Shown piece by piece: positions 36,792 through 45,485 of a stretch of DNA of 64,000 nt. Under the pieces are notes generated by a model, which was given only the letters and a program-made list of their open reading frames with translations, had not been told where the DNA came from and made no database searches. Origin of the DNA: Candidatus Lernaella stagnicola (GTDB lineage: Bacteria > Lernaellota > Lernaellaia > Lernaellales > Lernaellaceae); assembly GCA_030765525.1 (NCBI GenBank), contig JAVCCK010000019.1, forward strand, positions 17,320-81,319, read 5' to 3'. Each line of letters starts with the position of its first letter. The stretch's first letter is position 1. Made by a program: the position numbers and the translations under genes.

Positions 36792-37298
36792 ATGATCGTC
36801 GTTTGTTACGGCTTGCCCGGCACGGGTAAAACGACCGTCGGTCGCGCCCTGGCCCGCCAACTGGACTGTCCTTCGCTGGGCACGGACGTGGTGCGGCGCC
36901 GCATCCTGCCCAATCCAACCTATACCTTCGAAGAGCGCGCGATGATTTACCGGGCGCTGTTTTACATCATCGAATTGGTGCACGAATACGGCATTGACGT
37001 GGTGATCGACAGTACTTTCACGCGCAATATGCTGCGCAAGCAAATCGTGGAACTGGCCGGCCGCATCGACACGCCGCTGTTTTTCGTGGAATGCCAATGC
37101 GACCGGGAGACGGCGATCTCGCGCATTCGCACACGCTTTAGTCCCGAGTCCGACGCCCGCGCGGAAACTTACGACCAACTCATGGAAAACTGGGATGCGA
37201 ATCCGTATCCCTTTCTGGCCATCGATACGTTGCAGCCGGTGGAGAAGAACATCGCGCTGATCAAGAAGCACATCACCAGCACATTGTCGAAACGATAA
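36792..37298 (+). CDS. P-loop kinase-like ATPase (AAA_33 type)
   Basis: A 168-aa cytoplasmic protein with a Walker A YGLPGTGKTTVGRAL at residues 5-19 and a Walker B-like VVIDST near 75. This is the pattern of small ATP-dependent kinases related to zeta toxin, gluconokinase and tRNA-modification kinases. Lid Arg residues occur (SRIRTRF). Substrate unknown. ATG 36792 has GGAGCGAGAG upstream. It is 18 bp before the alpha/beta-hydrolase lipoprotein gene. No antitoxin is seen, so I do not call it a toxin. Confidence 0.7.
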   Translation: MIVVCYGLPGTGKTTVGRALARQLDCPSLGTDVVRRRILPNPTYTFEERAMIYRALFYIIELVHEYGIDVVIDSTFTRNMLRKQIVELAGRIDTPLFFVECQCDRETAISRIRTRFSPESDARAETYDQLMENWDANPYPFLAIDTLQPVEKNIALIKKHITSTLSKR

Positions 37299-37316
37299 TT
37301 CCTGTCGAGGAACAAC

Positions 37317-38255
37317 ATGCACTACCTCCCGCGCTCTTTGGTTCGTCTGCTCATTCTCACGGTGGCGATTTCTCTGGTTGGTTGTTTGGCCGACAGCAAG
37401 GTCGCCGACAAGGAATGGAACGCCTACGTCGGCCCGCACCGGCACGATCTTGCCTTGGACGGCTACAAGCTCCACTACATCGACATCGGACGCGGCGAGC
37501 CGGTCTTTTTGCTGCACGGCTTCGCCGCCAACACGTATTCGTGGAAACGAAATGCGCAACCGATTGTCGACGCGGGTTTCCGGGTGATCCTGGTCGACCT
37601 GCCGGGGCAAGGCTTTTCCGGTGTCCCGCCCAAAAATTACGCTGCAAGCGTGGAGAATATTGCCGGCGCGGTGCTGCAATTGGCGGATCACCTAAAACTC
37701 GATAAGTTCAACGTCGTGGGCGTTTCGATGGGCGGCGGGCTGACACTGTACCTGACTTGGAAACACCCCGACCGCATCAAGCGCTCCGTCGTCTTGGACC
37801 CGGCAAGTTTCGACCAGGAAGTCCCCCTCGTCCTGCGAATGCTCACCACGCCGGGTCTCGGCGCCGTCCTGGCCGAGGTAAACGGTCGCTGGACGGTGGA
37901 AAACTCGCTGAAAAAAATCACCGTGCAGCGCGATTTCCTGACCAAGACCTTCGTGGATGAATACACGCGGCCGCTTACCAAGCCCGGTTTCAACCAGTTC
38001 ATACGCCGGTTGATGAGCGATTTCTTCTCGCCCGAGTTCGCGCGCATGGTCGCCAACTACGACACGATCAAGCGCCCCATGCTGATCATTTGGGGCAAGC
38101 AGGACCCGTGGATCCCGCTGGAATTCGGCGAACGCCTGCACGCGCTGGTGCCCGATTCGGAATTGCTGGTGATCGACGACTGCGGTCACATGGTGCAGGC
38201 CGAACGGCCCGAGGTGGTCAACCCGGCCGTCATCGACTTCTTAAGCGGCAAGTGA
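37317..38255 (+). CDS. Alpha/beta-hydrolase lipoprotein
   Basis: A 312-aa hydrolase with lipobox ISLVGC. The fold motifs are HYIDIGRGEPVFLLHGFAAN, a nucleophile elbow GVSMGGG, and a C-terminal base in DDCGHMVQAERP; the acid is probably in GKQDPW. This is the classic short-chain esterase/lipase or haloalkane-dehalogenase-like pattern. Unlike the other hydrolase lipoproteins here, it lacks a long Asp linker (LADSKVADKEW only). ATG 37317 has CGAGGAAC upstream. Convergent, with its stop 1 bp from the next gene's stop. Confidence 0.82.
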   Translation: MHYLPRSLVRLLILTVAISLVGCLADSKVADKEWNAYVGPHRHDLALDGYKLHYIDIGRGEPVFLLHGFAANTYSWKRNAQPIVDAGFRVILVDLPGQGFSGVPPKNYAASVENIAGAVLQLADHLKLDKFNVVGVSMGGGLTLYLTWKHPDRIKRSVVLDPASFDQEVPLVLRMLTTPGLGAVLAEVNGRWTVENSLKKITVQRDFLTKTFVDEYTRPLTKPGFNQFIRRLMSDFFSPEFARMVANYDTIKRPMLIIWGKQDPWIPLEFGERLHALVPDSELLVIDDCGHMVQAERPEVVNPAVIDFLSGK

Positions 38256-38256
38256 T

Positions 38257-38871
38257 CTATTTCAATTTCCTGAAAATGCGATCGTTGTACGCGGCGTCGG
38301 CGGCCAATTCGGCGCCCCAGTCCCGGGCCACGCGCGGCGAGTCGCGGAAATCCTCGTAGAGTTGACGCGCCAGTTCGGTGCGGCTGATTCCCGTCGGCGC
38401 CACCCGAATATCGTATTCGGCCATGCTGAGGTCGAAATCGGTATTCAACACCGTCTCGGAATCGATCTCGTAAGCCTTGAGCGCCGCGTTGATGCGTTCG
38501 GGCGTCGTACGGAAGCGGCGTCCTAAATCGTGGATGTTTTGCGGGCGGTAGCCGTCGGCCGCCGTCAGCCCAAGATGATAGGCCGCGAAAAGCGCGAAGG
38601 GATCGATGCCGTCGATGAGTTTGTAGTCCCGCCGCGGCGGCACCACACCCTTGCGTTTGCCGGCCGCGCTCCCACGCGGTTTATCCGACAAGTTGGTGTC
38701 GGTCATCGCCTCGTGATCGATATAGGCCGACATGTCTTTCTTTCCGACCGGCGGTGCGGGCGGCGCTTTCTCGCCCACGGGCGGCGCGGTCAGATCTTTC
38801 GTCTCGACCGCCGGCGCGGGCGGCTCTTTCTTCTTGCGGCGTCGCACGACGCGGGATTTGCTGTCGGACAT
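38257..38871 (-). CDS. Uncharacterised protein with PPVGEK repeats
   Basis: A 204-aa protein with no signal peptide. The N-terminal third is basic then Pro-rich (SRVVRRRKKKEPP; three related APPVGEK-type units around residues 25-45), followed by a helical region around FALFAAYHLGL, GRRFRTTPERINAALKAYEI and TELARQLYEDFRDS. Not recognised. The RRRKKK patch could bind nucleic acid. ATG 38871 follows a G-run (GGGGGGGAATC). Divergent from the amidohydrolase gene. Confidence 0.62.
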   Translation of the reverse strand: MSDSKSRVVRRRKKKEPPAPAVETKDLTAPPVGEKAPPAPPVGKKDMSAYIDHEAMTDTNLSDKPRGSAAGKRKGVVPPRRDYKLIDGIDPFALFAAYHLGLTAADGYRPQNIHDLGRRFRTTPERINAALKAYEIDSETVLNTDFDLSMAEYDIRVAPTGISRTELARQLYEDFRDSPRVARDWGAELAADAAYNDRIFRKLK

Positions 38872-38936
38872 GATTCCCCCCCCGGTTTTCGGCGCTCACG
38901 ACTGTAAGCTAGCACGCGCCGTATCGCAAGAAAACA

Positions 38937-38964
38937 TTGACCGCCGCCGGTTCGAGCTTACAAT
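38937..38964 (+). promoter_or_regulatory. Sigma-70 promoter of the amidohydrolase gene
   Basis: TTGACC (38937-38942), 16-bp spacer, TACAAT (38959-38964): five of six matches in each box. Predicted transcription start near 38971, 27 bp before ATG 38998. Confidence 0.65.
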
Positions 38965-38997
38965 GATGGTTTCATCGCGGCGCAGCCGGGAGAAAGC

Positions 38998-40596
38998 ATG
39001 AATCACCTCTTGTACAACGCCGATGTCTACAACGTGGACGAACATCAGCCCCACGCGGTCGCGGTCGCCATCGCCGATGAAACCATCATCGCCGTGGGGT
39101 CCGAAAGCGAATGCCGCCGGGCGCTCGGTCGCGTTGACGAGACGCACGATTTGCGGGGCGCGGCGTTGCTGCCCGGTTTTATCGACACGCATATGCACCC
39201 CACGGTGCTGATCTATTACGACATGAACCTTAACCTGCGCGGCGCGGGCACGATGGCCGAGGTGCAGGACAAGCTGCGCGTCATCGCGGCCGAAAAGGGA
39301 CCGGACGAGTGGATCGTCGGCCTCGACTTCGACGAAGCGAACCTGGACGAACCCCGCCTGCCGACCCGCCACGATCTCGATGTCGCCTGCCCCGACCGGC
39401 CGGTGCTGCTGATCAAGCATGACGGACACACCGTGATCGCCAACACCGAGGCCATCAGCCGCTGCGGCGTCACCGCCGAGACCCCCGACCCACCGGGAGG
39501 GCGGATCGACCGCGAGCCGTCGGGCTTTCCCGCGGGACCCTTCCGGGAAAATGCCGCCACGATAGCTAAGGCCGGCGCGCCCCTTCCGGCGGTCGAATCG
39601 CTGGTCGAGGGGGCGCGGCACACCTTCGGTCGCTTGGCGGCGGCGGGCATCACGTCGATCGGCGCGGTGCTGCAAACCGACGATTACGGCCCGGCCGGGG
39701 AAGCCGGGGCGATGGACGTGATGGGCCTTTCCATGCTGCTTGGCGAGGCGGCGCCGCTAAACGTTTACGGCCTGCTTTTTGCCGATTCGCTCGCGAAGAT
39801 CGAAGTCGCGCGGCAGTCGCCGTTGCACCGGGAAGAGCGCGGCGGGCACTACCTCGGCGCACTCAAGATCATCGTGGACGGCACCCTCGGTTCGCGCACG
39901 GCGTACATGACCGAGCCCTTCGCCGACGCGCCCGAGCGAAGCGGCTTTCTGCTGTGCGACGAAGAGGAAATCGTCGGCCGCATGCGTTTGGCCCACGTCG
40001 GCGGCCTGCAAATCGCGGCGCACGCCATCGGCGACCGCGCGGTGGCGCTATGTTTGGACGTCATCGAGAAACTGCAGCGCGAACATCCGCGACCTGACGC
40101 GCGTCACCGCATCGAGCACGCCTCGCTGCTGAATCCGGAATTGATCGCCCGAATGGCGCGGCTGGGCGTCTTGGTTTCAACTCAGCCGATGTTCATTCAT
40201 TCGGAAAAGCACTGGCTGGAAAAATGCCTCGGACCCGAACGCGCCCGATGGGTCTATCCGCTGCGGGCCTTGGTCGACGCGGGCGTGCGCGTGGCCGGCG
40301 CTTCGGATGCCCCGGTGGAATCCATCGACGTGCTGGGCGCCCTGTCTTGCTGCGTGACCCGGGAAGGTTTTCAAACGCAACAAGGCCTGACGGCCGCCGA
40401 AGCGATTCGCATGTACACGATCGACGCGGCGTATCTGCAGGGCGAGGAGCGAGTCAAGGGAAGCATCACGCCGGGCAAGCGCGCCGACCTGGTCGTGCTG
40501 GACCAAAATCCGACCGCCGTTCCTCCCGAGCACATTGCCGACCTGCGGGTGCTGCGAACGATGTGCGGCGGCCGATTCACTTTTACGGCGACGTAG
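38998..40596 (+). CDS. YtcJ-like amidohydrolase
   Basis: A 532-aa cytoplasmic metal-dependent hydrolase of the YtcJ/amidohydrolase_3 type. Metal ligands are in GFIDTHMHP near residue 65. The family's VDGTLGSRTAYM segment, the later IAAHAIGDRAV and RIEHASL, and the closing ASDAPVESID are present in order. Members hydrolyse amides, cyclic ureas or N-formyl imidazoles; the substrate here is unknown. ATG 38998 follows GGGAGAAAGC, with a good promoter upstream. It ends 10 bp before the LysE-type exporter, suggesting the product or a related amino acid is exported. Confidence 0.84.
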   Translation: MNHLLYNADVYNVDEHQPHAVAVAIADETIIAVGSESECRRALGRVDETHDLRGAALLPGFIDTHMHPTVLIYYDMNLNLRGAGTMAEVQDKLRVIAAEKGPDEWIVGLDFDEANLDEPRLPTRHDLDVACPDRPVLLIKHDGHTVIANTEAISRCGVTAETPDPPGGRIDREPSGFPAGPFRENAATIAKAGAPLPAVESLVEGARHTFGRLAAAGITSIGAVLQTDDYGPAGEAGAMDVMGLSMLLGEAAPLNVYGLLFADSLAKIEVARQSPLHREERGGHYLGALKIIVDGTLGSRTAYMTEPFADAPERSGFLLCDEEEIVGRMRLAHVGGLQIAAHAIGDRAVALCLDVIEKLQREHPRPDARHRIEHASLLNPELIARMARLGVLVSTQPMFIHSEKHWLEKCLGPERARWVYPLRALVDAGVRVAGASDAPVESIDVLGALSCCVTREGFQTQQGLTAAEAIRMYTIDAAYLQGEERVKGSITPGKRADLVVLDQNPTAVPPEHIADLRVLRTMCGGRFTFTAT

Positions 40597-40606
40597 CGAG
40601 AACGTC

Positions 40607-41257
40607 ATGGAACTGGTGCTCAAGCTGGCGGGCTTATTTTTCACTTCCTTCGTGATCGGATTTTCCGGCGCGATCATGCCGGGTCCACTACTTACGGTGA
40701 CCCTCGCCGAAACCCCCCGTCGCGGTGCATGGACCGGGCCGTTGATGGTGTTGGGGCACGCCATGTTGGAAGGCGGCTTGGTCGCCGCGATAGCGCTTGG
40801 TTTGGCGTCGTTTCTGCAAAACGAGCTCGTCATCGGCCTGATTGCCCTGGCCGGCGGCGGGATGTTGTTTTGGATGGGCCAGGCGATGCTGCGTTCGGCG
40901 CCGCACCTTTCGCTCGAGCCGGAATCGGCGGTACCGGAGAAGCGCCTGCATCCGATCGTATCAGGAATTTTAGCTTCGATTTCAAACCCTTACTGGACCC
41001 TCTGGTGGGCGACGATCGGCTTTTCTTACATCGTCATTGGGTTGGAATTCGGCGTGATTGGGGTCGTGGTCTTTTTCTTGGGCCATATTTTGGCCGATTT
41101 GGTGTGGTATTCGCTTATCAGCGTCGGACTAACAAAGGGAAAGCGCTTGATGGGCGATCGCTTCTATCGAGGATTGCTGGCTTTTTGCGGCGTGGCGTTG
41201 ATCGGATTTGGGCTCTGGTTTGTCGTGACCGGCGTTCGTTACGTGAATTTCTTCTGA
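40607..41257 (+). CDS. LysE/RhtB-type amino-acid exporter
   Basis: A 216-aa inner-membrane protein with about six helices. Signature GFSGAIMPGPLLTVTL near residue 15-30 (LysE family) and SNPYWTLWWATIGFSY near 125. Length matches the family (about 200-220). Predicted to export amino acids or small amines. ATG 40607 was chosen because the longer frame lies within the amidohydrolase C-terminus. It sits 10 bp after that gene, so a two-gene operon is likely. Confidence 0.84.
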   Translation: MELVLKLAGLFFTSFVIGFSGAIMPGPLLTVTLAETPRRGAWTGPLMVLGHAMLEGGLVAAIALGLASFLQNELVIGLIALAGGGMLFWMGQAMLRSAPHLSLEPESAVPEKRLHPIVSGILASISNPYWTLWWATIGFSYIVIGLEFGVIGVVVFFLGHILADLVWYSLISVGLTKGKRLMGDRFYRGLLAFCGVALIGFGLWFVVTGVRYVNFF

Positions 41258-41409
41258 CCCATAACCTCTTCTTGTTGAATTGTCCCAATAAGAACTATTA
41301 CGAATAGGCCTTGTGGATTGGAACGGAAAGACTTATTGTTTACACGAACTGAATGGTCATTCATTCGCGTAGTCGGGTCAAACAACGTGAGGAAAGGGAA
41401 CCAGATCAT

Positions 41410-42651
41410 ATGACACGGCTACGCCAACATATCTTTGTATTTATCACCGCAGTTGTAGCTTTATTGTTTGTCTTCGGTTGCGGCGGTTCGCTTTCCGACC
41501 GCGACGAAGGCGGCAACGATGACGCGTCGATCTCCCCGGTCGACGCCGCGGGCCCCGCTGACGACGATGATCAGCCCGGCGACGATGACGACCAACCCGG
41601 CGACCAAAGCAACGAAAACATCGACAACGACCACGGCGACGGTATCTATACGCTGCCGATGGGCGATAACCCGGCAATGGAATACGGTCCTTACGAAGTC
41701 GAAGTGCGGGTTATCGACCTGCCGAACGAGAAAACGGGCGGCCGCAGCGGGCAAACCGCGTATTTCTATATTCCGAAAGGCGGCGCGCACAACAGCGCCC
41801 CCTTCCCGACGATCGTTTGGGGTCACGGTATGCTCACGGCCTACCATCCCGAAGGCCAACAAGAGATTTTCTACCGCCAGGCGAGCAAGGGCTACCTGGT
41901 GATCTACCCGAACATGGAAGTGCCGATCAATTTCTCCGAGCACAACATCCTCAATAACGTCATGACGTACTTGCAAGCGGCGCGCGAAGCCGTACGCCTC
42001 GGCGCGGCGGACCCCGAACACATCGTTTTCGGCGGTTACAGCATGGGCGGGCGTGTGGCGGCGTTGGCCACGGCGTTGACCACGAGCCTGGATCCGCTGA
42101 ATCTATGGCCGGATCCCGAAGCGTGTATTTACGAAGCCATGCGCGACGTGAGCAACGCCGGCGGTTGGTGGGTGGAGATGGGCATTCCCGGACCGCAGCC
42201 CAGCGACTGGGCGTCGCTCATTGACTCCTCGATTCCGCAAACGGTAATCGTCGCCGAAGAGGACGCGGTCAACCCGAATTACGACCCGGTGAGCGGCGAG
42301 CCGATCAACGGCGTGTATTTCTTCCGGCAACTGCAAAGCGATTTCGCACAGTTGATCACGTTGAAAAGCGGCACCACGCGGCGCGACGAAGCGGCTCACG
42401 ACGCCTTCCACGCCATGGATTCCAATTCACTGGATGCCTTGGATCTCTGGGGACACATGAAGATCGTGGCGGGCGTCGCTTCGTTCCACTTCGCCTCCGG
42501 CAGCCGCCACTGGGCTTACGGTTTCATGCGCGGCGTTGGTGGCTTGGATCACAACAACGTGCCGATCATTCACGAAGTGTATGAGATGCACTACGGGGTG
42601 GTCGAGGCCGAGGCCGAACCTGCGCCGGAGACCAGCGAACTGTCGAACTAA
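41410..42651 (+). CDS. Alpha/beta-hydrolase lipoprotein with Asp-rich linker
   Basis: A 413-aa exported hydrolase. Lipobox LFVFGC, then a linker with DDDDQPGDDDDQPGD and more acidic residues (about 38-75). The hydrolase has IVWGHG as oxyanion region and nucleophile elbow GGYSMGGR. The base is probably a His near the end. It belongs with chlorophyllase/PAF-AH-type esterases and resembles the 13826 gene. ATG 41410 has GAGGAAAGGG about 12 bp upstream. Its stop overlaps that of the convergent lipase gene by 4 bp. Confidence 0.8.
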   Translation: MTRLRQHIFVFITAVVALLFVFGCGGSLSDRDEGGNDDASISPVDAAGPADDDDQPGDDDDQPGDQSNENIDNDHGDGIYTLPMGDNPAMEYGPYEVEVRVIDLPNEKTGGRSGQTAYFYIPKGGAHNSAPFPTIVWGHGMLTAYHPEGQQEIFYRQASKGYLVIYPNMEVPINFSEHNILNNVMTYLQAAREAVRLGAADPEHIVFGGYSMGGRVAALATALTTSLDPLNLWPDPEACIYEAMRDVSNAGGWWVEMGIPGPQPSDWASLIDSSIPQTVIVAEEDAVNPNYDPVSGEPINGVYFFRQLQSDFAQLITLKSGTTRRDEAAHDAFHAMDSNSLDALDLWGHMKIVAGVASFHFASGSRHWAYGFMRGVGGLDHNNVPIIHEVYEMHYGVVEAEAEPAPETSELSN

Positions 42652-44687
42652 TCCCTGTTGAGCGGATTGATCACCGTCGCCCGCCCTTTCTGGTAGGCGG
42701 TTCGGAAGAATGCACCCATTTGCCGGTGCCCTTCGGTGAAGAAATCCGCTTCCGGCGTGCGCATGAACACGTGGTTGTCCGTGTCGTATTGGAAGGTCGC
42801 CGGCCCTTCGAAGGGTGTATCGGCGACCATGATGTCATCGATGCGCCACACGTAGGGTCGCATCAGCGTCGTACCGACCGATCGGGCCAGTTCCGCCTCC
42901 CCCAGTGCGCCGGTGATATTGTCGGCGGCGGGCATCATGTGCAGCAAATTGATATCGCTCTGCCGTTCGAAGAATGGATCATCCAGCACATGCGCCGAGT
43001 AGGCGAAAGGATCTCCCGCTTCCCCCACGGCTAATTGGAGTTGGTAGAACAGCGCGACTTCGCTTTCATACTCGAATTGGAATGTATATTCGAAGAAATC
43101 CAACAAGGCGCTGATCACCCCGACCATGAAGCCGTCCATGTTGCCGTCGAGTACTGAGCTACGCCAATTCGCGGCGGCCGACATCAGACAGTAAGTATCG
43201 ATGTCGGGCTCGACAGCCGCGAGGATCGTACCGTGCGCCGCGCCCATCGAAATACCGGCGAACATGATCGTCTCGACGTCTAGATCCGGCCGCTGGTCGC
43301 CGTCGCTGACCGAGGGGGCCAGGTCAAGCCGGTCGAACTGCTGCACGACGTGCTTCAGCCACATCATGTCGGCCACTCCCTGGCGGTAGTTGTCGCGCAT
43401 ACGTTGGGGCGAAAGCACAGGTGTGAAGGCCAGGAAACGCCCGACGAGACCTAAGAATTCGGGTAGGACACTCAGCACCGGCCCGCGGTCGCCGTGGAAG
43501 GTCCAATCGATCGCCACGGTGGCGAAACCATTTCGCGCCAGCGTTTCGTAAATCGGCGTGCTGCGGATGCGGTCGCCCAACAGGCCGTGTCCGAAGAGCA
43601 CAACCGGAAACGGAGCGCTGAATTCTTCGGTTTCTTTGGGCAGCGTCAGGCGCAGCGTGACCTTTTCCCAATCGGCAGGCATCGGGTTGCCGTTTTCATC
43701 GGTGCGGAAGGTGCCGGTGTGTCGCCAATTGACGGTTTGATACGTCGTTTCCCACACCGAGTCGACGCCGGGGGTGTCTTTCGTGTCCACACGTCGCCAG
43801 CCGCTGATTTTCGGCGGTTCAACGGCCGCCCATTCATTTTGCTGATGGCGAATACTCGTCAGGTCGTGGGAGACCCATTGCGTCCGGAACACCGTGGCGC
43901 TGGCCAATTGGCTACGGCTCAGGCCGTATTGATCGTAGAATTCCTGGAAATAAGGCGCCAGATTGCGGCGATACGGTTCGAGAATGTCATATTCTTCGTG
44001 GCTGGGGTCGGGTATCGGCGACATAATGTACTGCAAGTGGTCGGGGACCGTATATTCATCGCAAAATTCGGTGCAAAGGGTGTTCTGCACGATGCACATA
44101 TAGGTCGTGTTCTCGGCAAACGGCAGGTACGGCACGGCCTGGATCACCTGCACGTCGGACAGGTAAGTAACCTTAAGCGGCCACAACTTGCCGTGTTGGG
44201 GGTGGTTTTCGTCTTCCAGGACAGCGCAGAGTACCGCATCATCGCGGTTGGGAATCTCGGTACCGCGCAAGTAGGCCGGGTTCGGCGGCGTCTGGGCATG
44301 GAACCACACGGGGGCCGTAACTCCGAAACCGTCCATTTTAAGCATATCGGTCAGGAAAAGGCCCGCAGCCTCGAACACCGGGTCGAGAAAAGTCGTGATT
44401 TGTCCAGTAGTATTAAGCCGGTACCCCGACGGGGCCGAATTCGATTCACGCATAAAGATGATCGACGGGAAAGGCACGTTGCGCGAGCCGGGCGTGAGGT
44501 CGAAGGACAGATAATACTCGCCATCGCCCGCCTCGGTGTCGTCGTCACCCACGCCCGCGGCGTCGTCGTCGCCCGCCTCGGCCGCGTTGTCGTGATCGCC
44601 GTGGGATTCTTCGCCGCACGCGGCGGCCAGCAACAGCAATACCAACGCGAAAAGAAAAACGGTTTTGGAGGGTGCCAAACGCTTCAT
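42648..44687 (-). CDS. Large alpha/beta-hydrolase lipoprotein (bacterial lipase-type)
   Basis: A 679-aa exported hydrolase. Lipobox LLAAAC, then an acidic linker (GDDDAAGVGDDDTEAGDG). The N-terminal region (FPSIIFMRESNSAPSGYRL) resembles the N-terminal domain of large extracellular lipases. The catalytic domain shows VVLFGHGLLGDR, AIDWTFHGDRGP and nucleophile elbow AGISMGAAHG. The likely base is in TDNHVFM near the C-terminus. The start is ATG 44687; the longer frame (to 44828) adds unrelated sequence. A sigma-70 promoter lies about 60 bp upstream. Confidence 0.8.
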   Translation of the reverse strand: MKRLAPSKTVFLFALVLLLLAAACGEESHGDHDNAAEAGDDDAAGVGDDDTEAGDGEYYLSFDLTPGSRNVPFPSIIFMRESNSAPSGYRLNTTGQITTFLDPVFEAAGLFLTDMLKMDGFGVTAPVWFHAQTPPNPAYLRGTEIPNRDDAVLCAVLEDENHPQHGKLWPLKVTYLSDVQVIQAVPYLPFAENTTYMCIVQNTLCTEFCDEYTVPDHLQYIMSPIPDPSHEEYDILEPYRRNLAPYFQEFYDQYGLSRSQLASATVFRTQWVSHDLTSIRHQQNEWAAVEPPKISGWRRVDTKDTPGVDSVWETTYQTVNWRHTGTFRTDENGNPMPADWEKVTLRLTLPKETEEFSAPFPVVLFGHGLLGDRIRSTPIYETLARNGFATVAIDWTFHGDRGPVLSVLPEFLGLVGRFLAFTPVLSPQRMRDNYRQGVADMMWLKHVVQQFDRLDLAPSVSDGDQRPDLDVETIMFAGISMGAAHGTILAAVEPDIDTYCLMSAAANWRSSVLDGNMDGFMVGVISALLDFFEYTFQFEYESEVALFYQLQLAVGEAGDPFAYSAHVLDDPFFERQSDINLLHMMPAADNITGALGEAELARSVGTTLMRPYVWRIDDIMVADTPFEGPATFQYDTDNHVFMRTPEADFFTEGHRQMGAFFRTAYQKGRATVINPLNRD

Positions 44688-44746
44688 TTGTCCAATCCGA
44701 CTCACCAAAGTTCGAATACCGAGAATTCGCTCTACAACCGATGCAT

Positions 44747-44776
44747 ATTTTACACCAATTCGGCAGGCGCTTTCAA
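44747..44776 (-). promoter_or_regulatory. Sigma-70 promoter of the lipase-type lipoprotein gene
   Basis: On the minus strand TTGAAA (44776-44771), 18-bp spacer, TAAAAT (44752-44747). Four of six and five of six matches. Distance from the -10 box to ATG 44687 is about 60 bp. Confidence 0.55.
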
Positions 44777-44882
44777 CACGTGAGCTACGCCCGGACGAAC
44801 TACCCCACGGACGGCGACAGCGCCACATAACATGTTGAATTAACAGTTTATCCGTCGATCACACGGCCGTGCAAATAAGCGC

Positions 44883-44897
44883 GGCATCGGCGATGCC
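44883..44897. repeat. Short hairpin GGCATC-GGC-GATGCC
   Basis: Perfect 6-bp stem with a 3-nt loop at 44883-44897, in the divergent region between the lipase gene and the 92-aa gene. No T run. Possible leader structure. Confidence 0.4.
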
Positions 44898-44911
44898 CGT
44901 CGCTATCCTTA

Positions 44912-44934
44912 TACCAAAAAACCACTGCTTGGTA
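44912..44934. repeat. Inverted repeat TACCAA-N11-TTGGTA
   Basis: Perfect 6-bp arms (44912-44917 and 44929-44934). Centre-to-centre spacing fits a dimeric regulator operator; nothing else identifies the protein. Confidence 0.4.
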
Positions 44935-45065
44935 ACGAAAATCTGCCATTCTCCATGCAAAAAGTAGCCATCGGGTTCATCAGAGCGCCGAAAAGTCACC
45001 AAAGCGAAGAAAATGAGCCAAACTACTTTTGTTTATCGGCGGCCGTAAGTTCTTCGCCCAGGGCT

Positions 45066-45085
45066 CGACTATCGTATTGTAGTCG
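45066..45085 (+). repeat. Leader inverted repeat CGACTA-N8-TAGTCG
   Basis: Perfect 6-bp arms with an 8-nt loop, 47-66 bp upstream of ATG 45132. Operator or mRNA leader hairpin for the small exported protein. Confidence 0.45.
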
Positions 45086-45131
45086 CAAGAAATGGTTCGT
45101 CGCTAAAAACCAGAAAATAAAGGAAAGAACA

Positions 45132-45410
45132 ATGAAAAAGAAAACAATCCTTCTGGCCGCCGTGTTCGTGTTGGCTTTCGCTTTCACCGCTTTCGCCGGA
45201 TTTTACCCCTCTGACCCCTTCTACGAAGCCGAAGGCGACCAGAATTACGTCTCCGATGAGGCCAACACCAGCGCCAACATCGTTGAATTCATGAACAAAG
45301 CTCCGCGGGCTTTCCAGGAAACACCGGCTGCCGACGCCGATGCGATCTTGAACGCTGCCATCGAAGCGGGTCCGAACCGGACCTACACGGGCTTCCCGAA
45401 CGACGCCTAA
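45132..45410 (+). CDS. Small exported protein of unknown function
   Basis: A 92-aa precursor with a clear signal peptide (MKKKTILLAAVFVLAFAFTAFA) and a mature part of about 70 residues, acidic and low in Cys, ending PNDA. Not recognised. ATG 45132 has AAAGGAAAG upstream; the longer frame back to 44955 adds a non-signal leader, so this start is preferred. It has a long leader with inverted repeats and its own strong terminator, the pattern of a highly expressed single gene. Its terminator overlaps the end of the convergent regulator gene. Confidence 0.7.
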   Translation: MKKKTILLAAVFVLAFAFTAFAGFYPSDPFYEAEGDQNYVSDEANTSANIVEFMNKAPRAFQETPAADADAILNAAIEAGPNRTYTGFPNDA

Positions 45411-45452
45411 AGAAATAAACACGAAGCGCCCGGCTTCATGACTAAACGCGGG

Positions 45453-45485
45453 CGGCGGTTTCAAACGAAACCGTCGTCTTTTTTT
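45453..45485 (+). terminator. Rho-independent terminator overlapping a convergent gene
   Basis: Stem GGCGGTTTC/GAAACCGTC (one G-U pair) with loop AAAC, then CTTTTTTT. It ends the 92-aa gene; its 3' part is also the last eight or so codons of the receiver gene on the other strand, whose stop lies in the stem. Confidence 0.85.

Larger units (their letters stand above)
44688..45131. other. Divergent intergenic region (444 bp) with several inverted repeats
   Basis: Promoter region for the minus-strand lipase gene (boxes at 44747-44752 and 44771-44776) and leader for the plus-strand 92-aa gene. It holds a GGCATC-GGC-GATGCC hairpin (44883-44897), TACCAA-N11-TTGGTA (44912-44934) and CGACTA-N8-TAGTCG (45066-45085). 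No protein gene is convincing; the frame of the small gene stays open back to 44955 but lacks a signal peptide at that start. Confidence 0.6.

Noticed and set aside
36792..38255. P-loop kinase plus hydrolase as a toxin-antitoxin pair
   Set aside because: The kinase resembles zeta toxins only in its P-loop; no antitoxin-like small gene precedes it, and the neighbour is a lipoprotein hydrolase.
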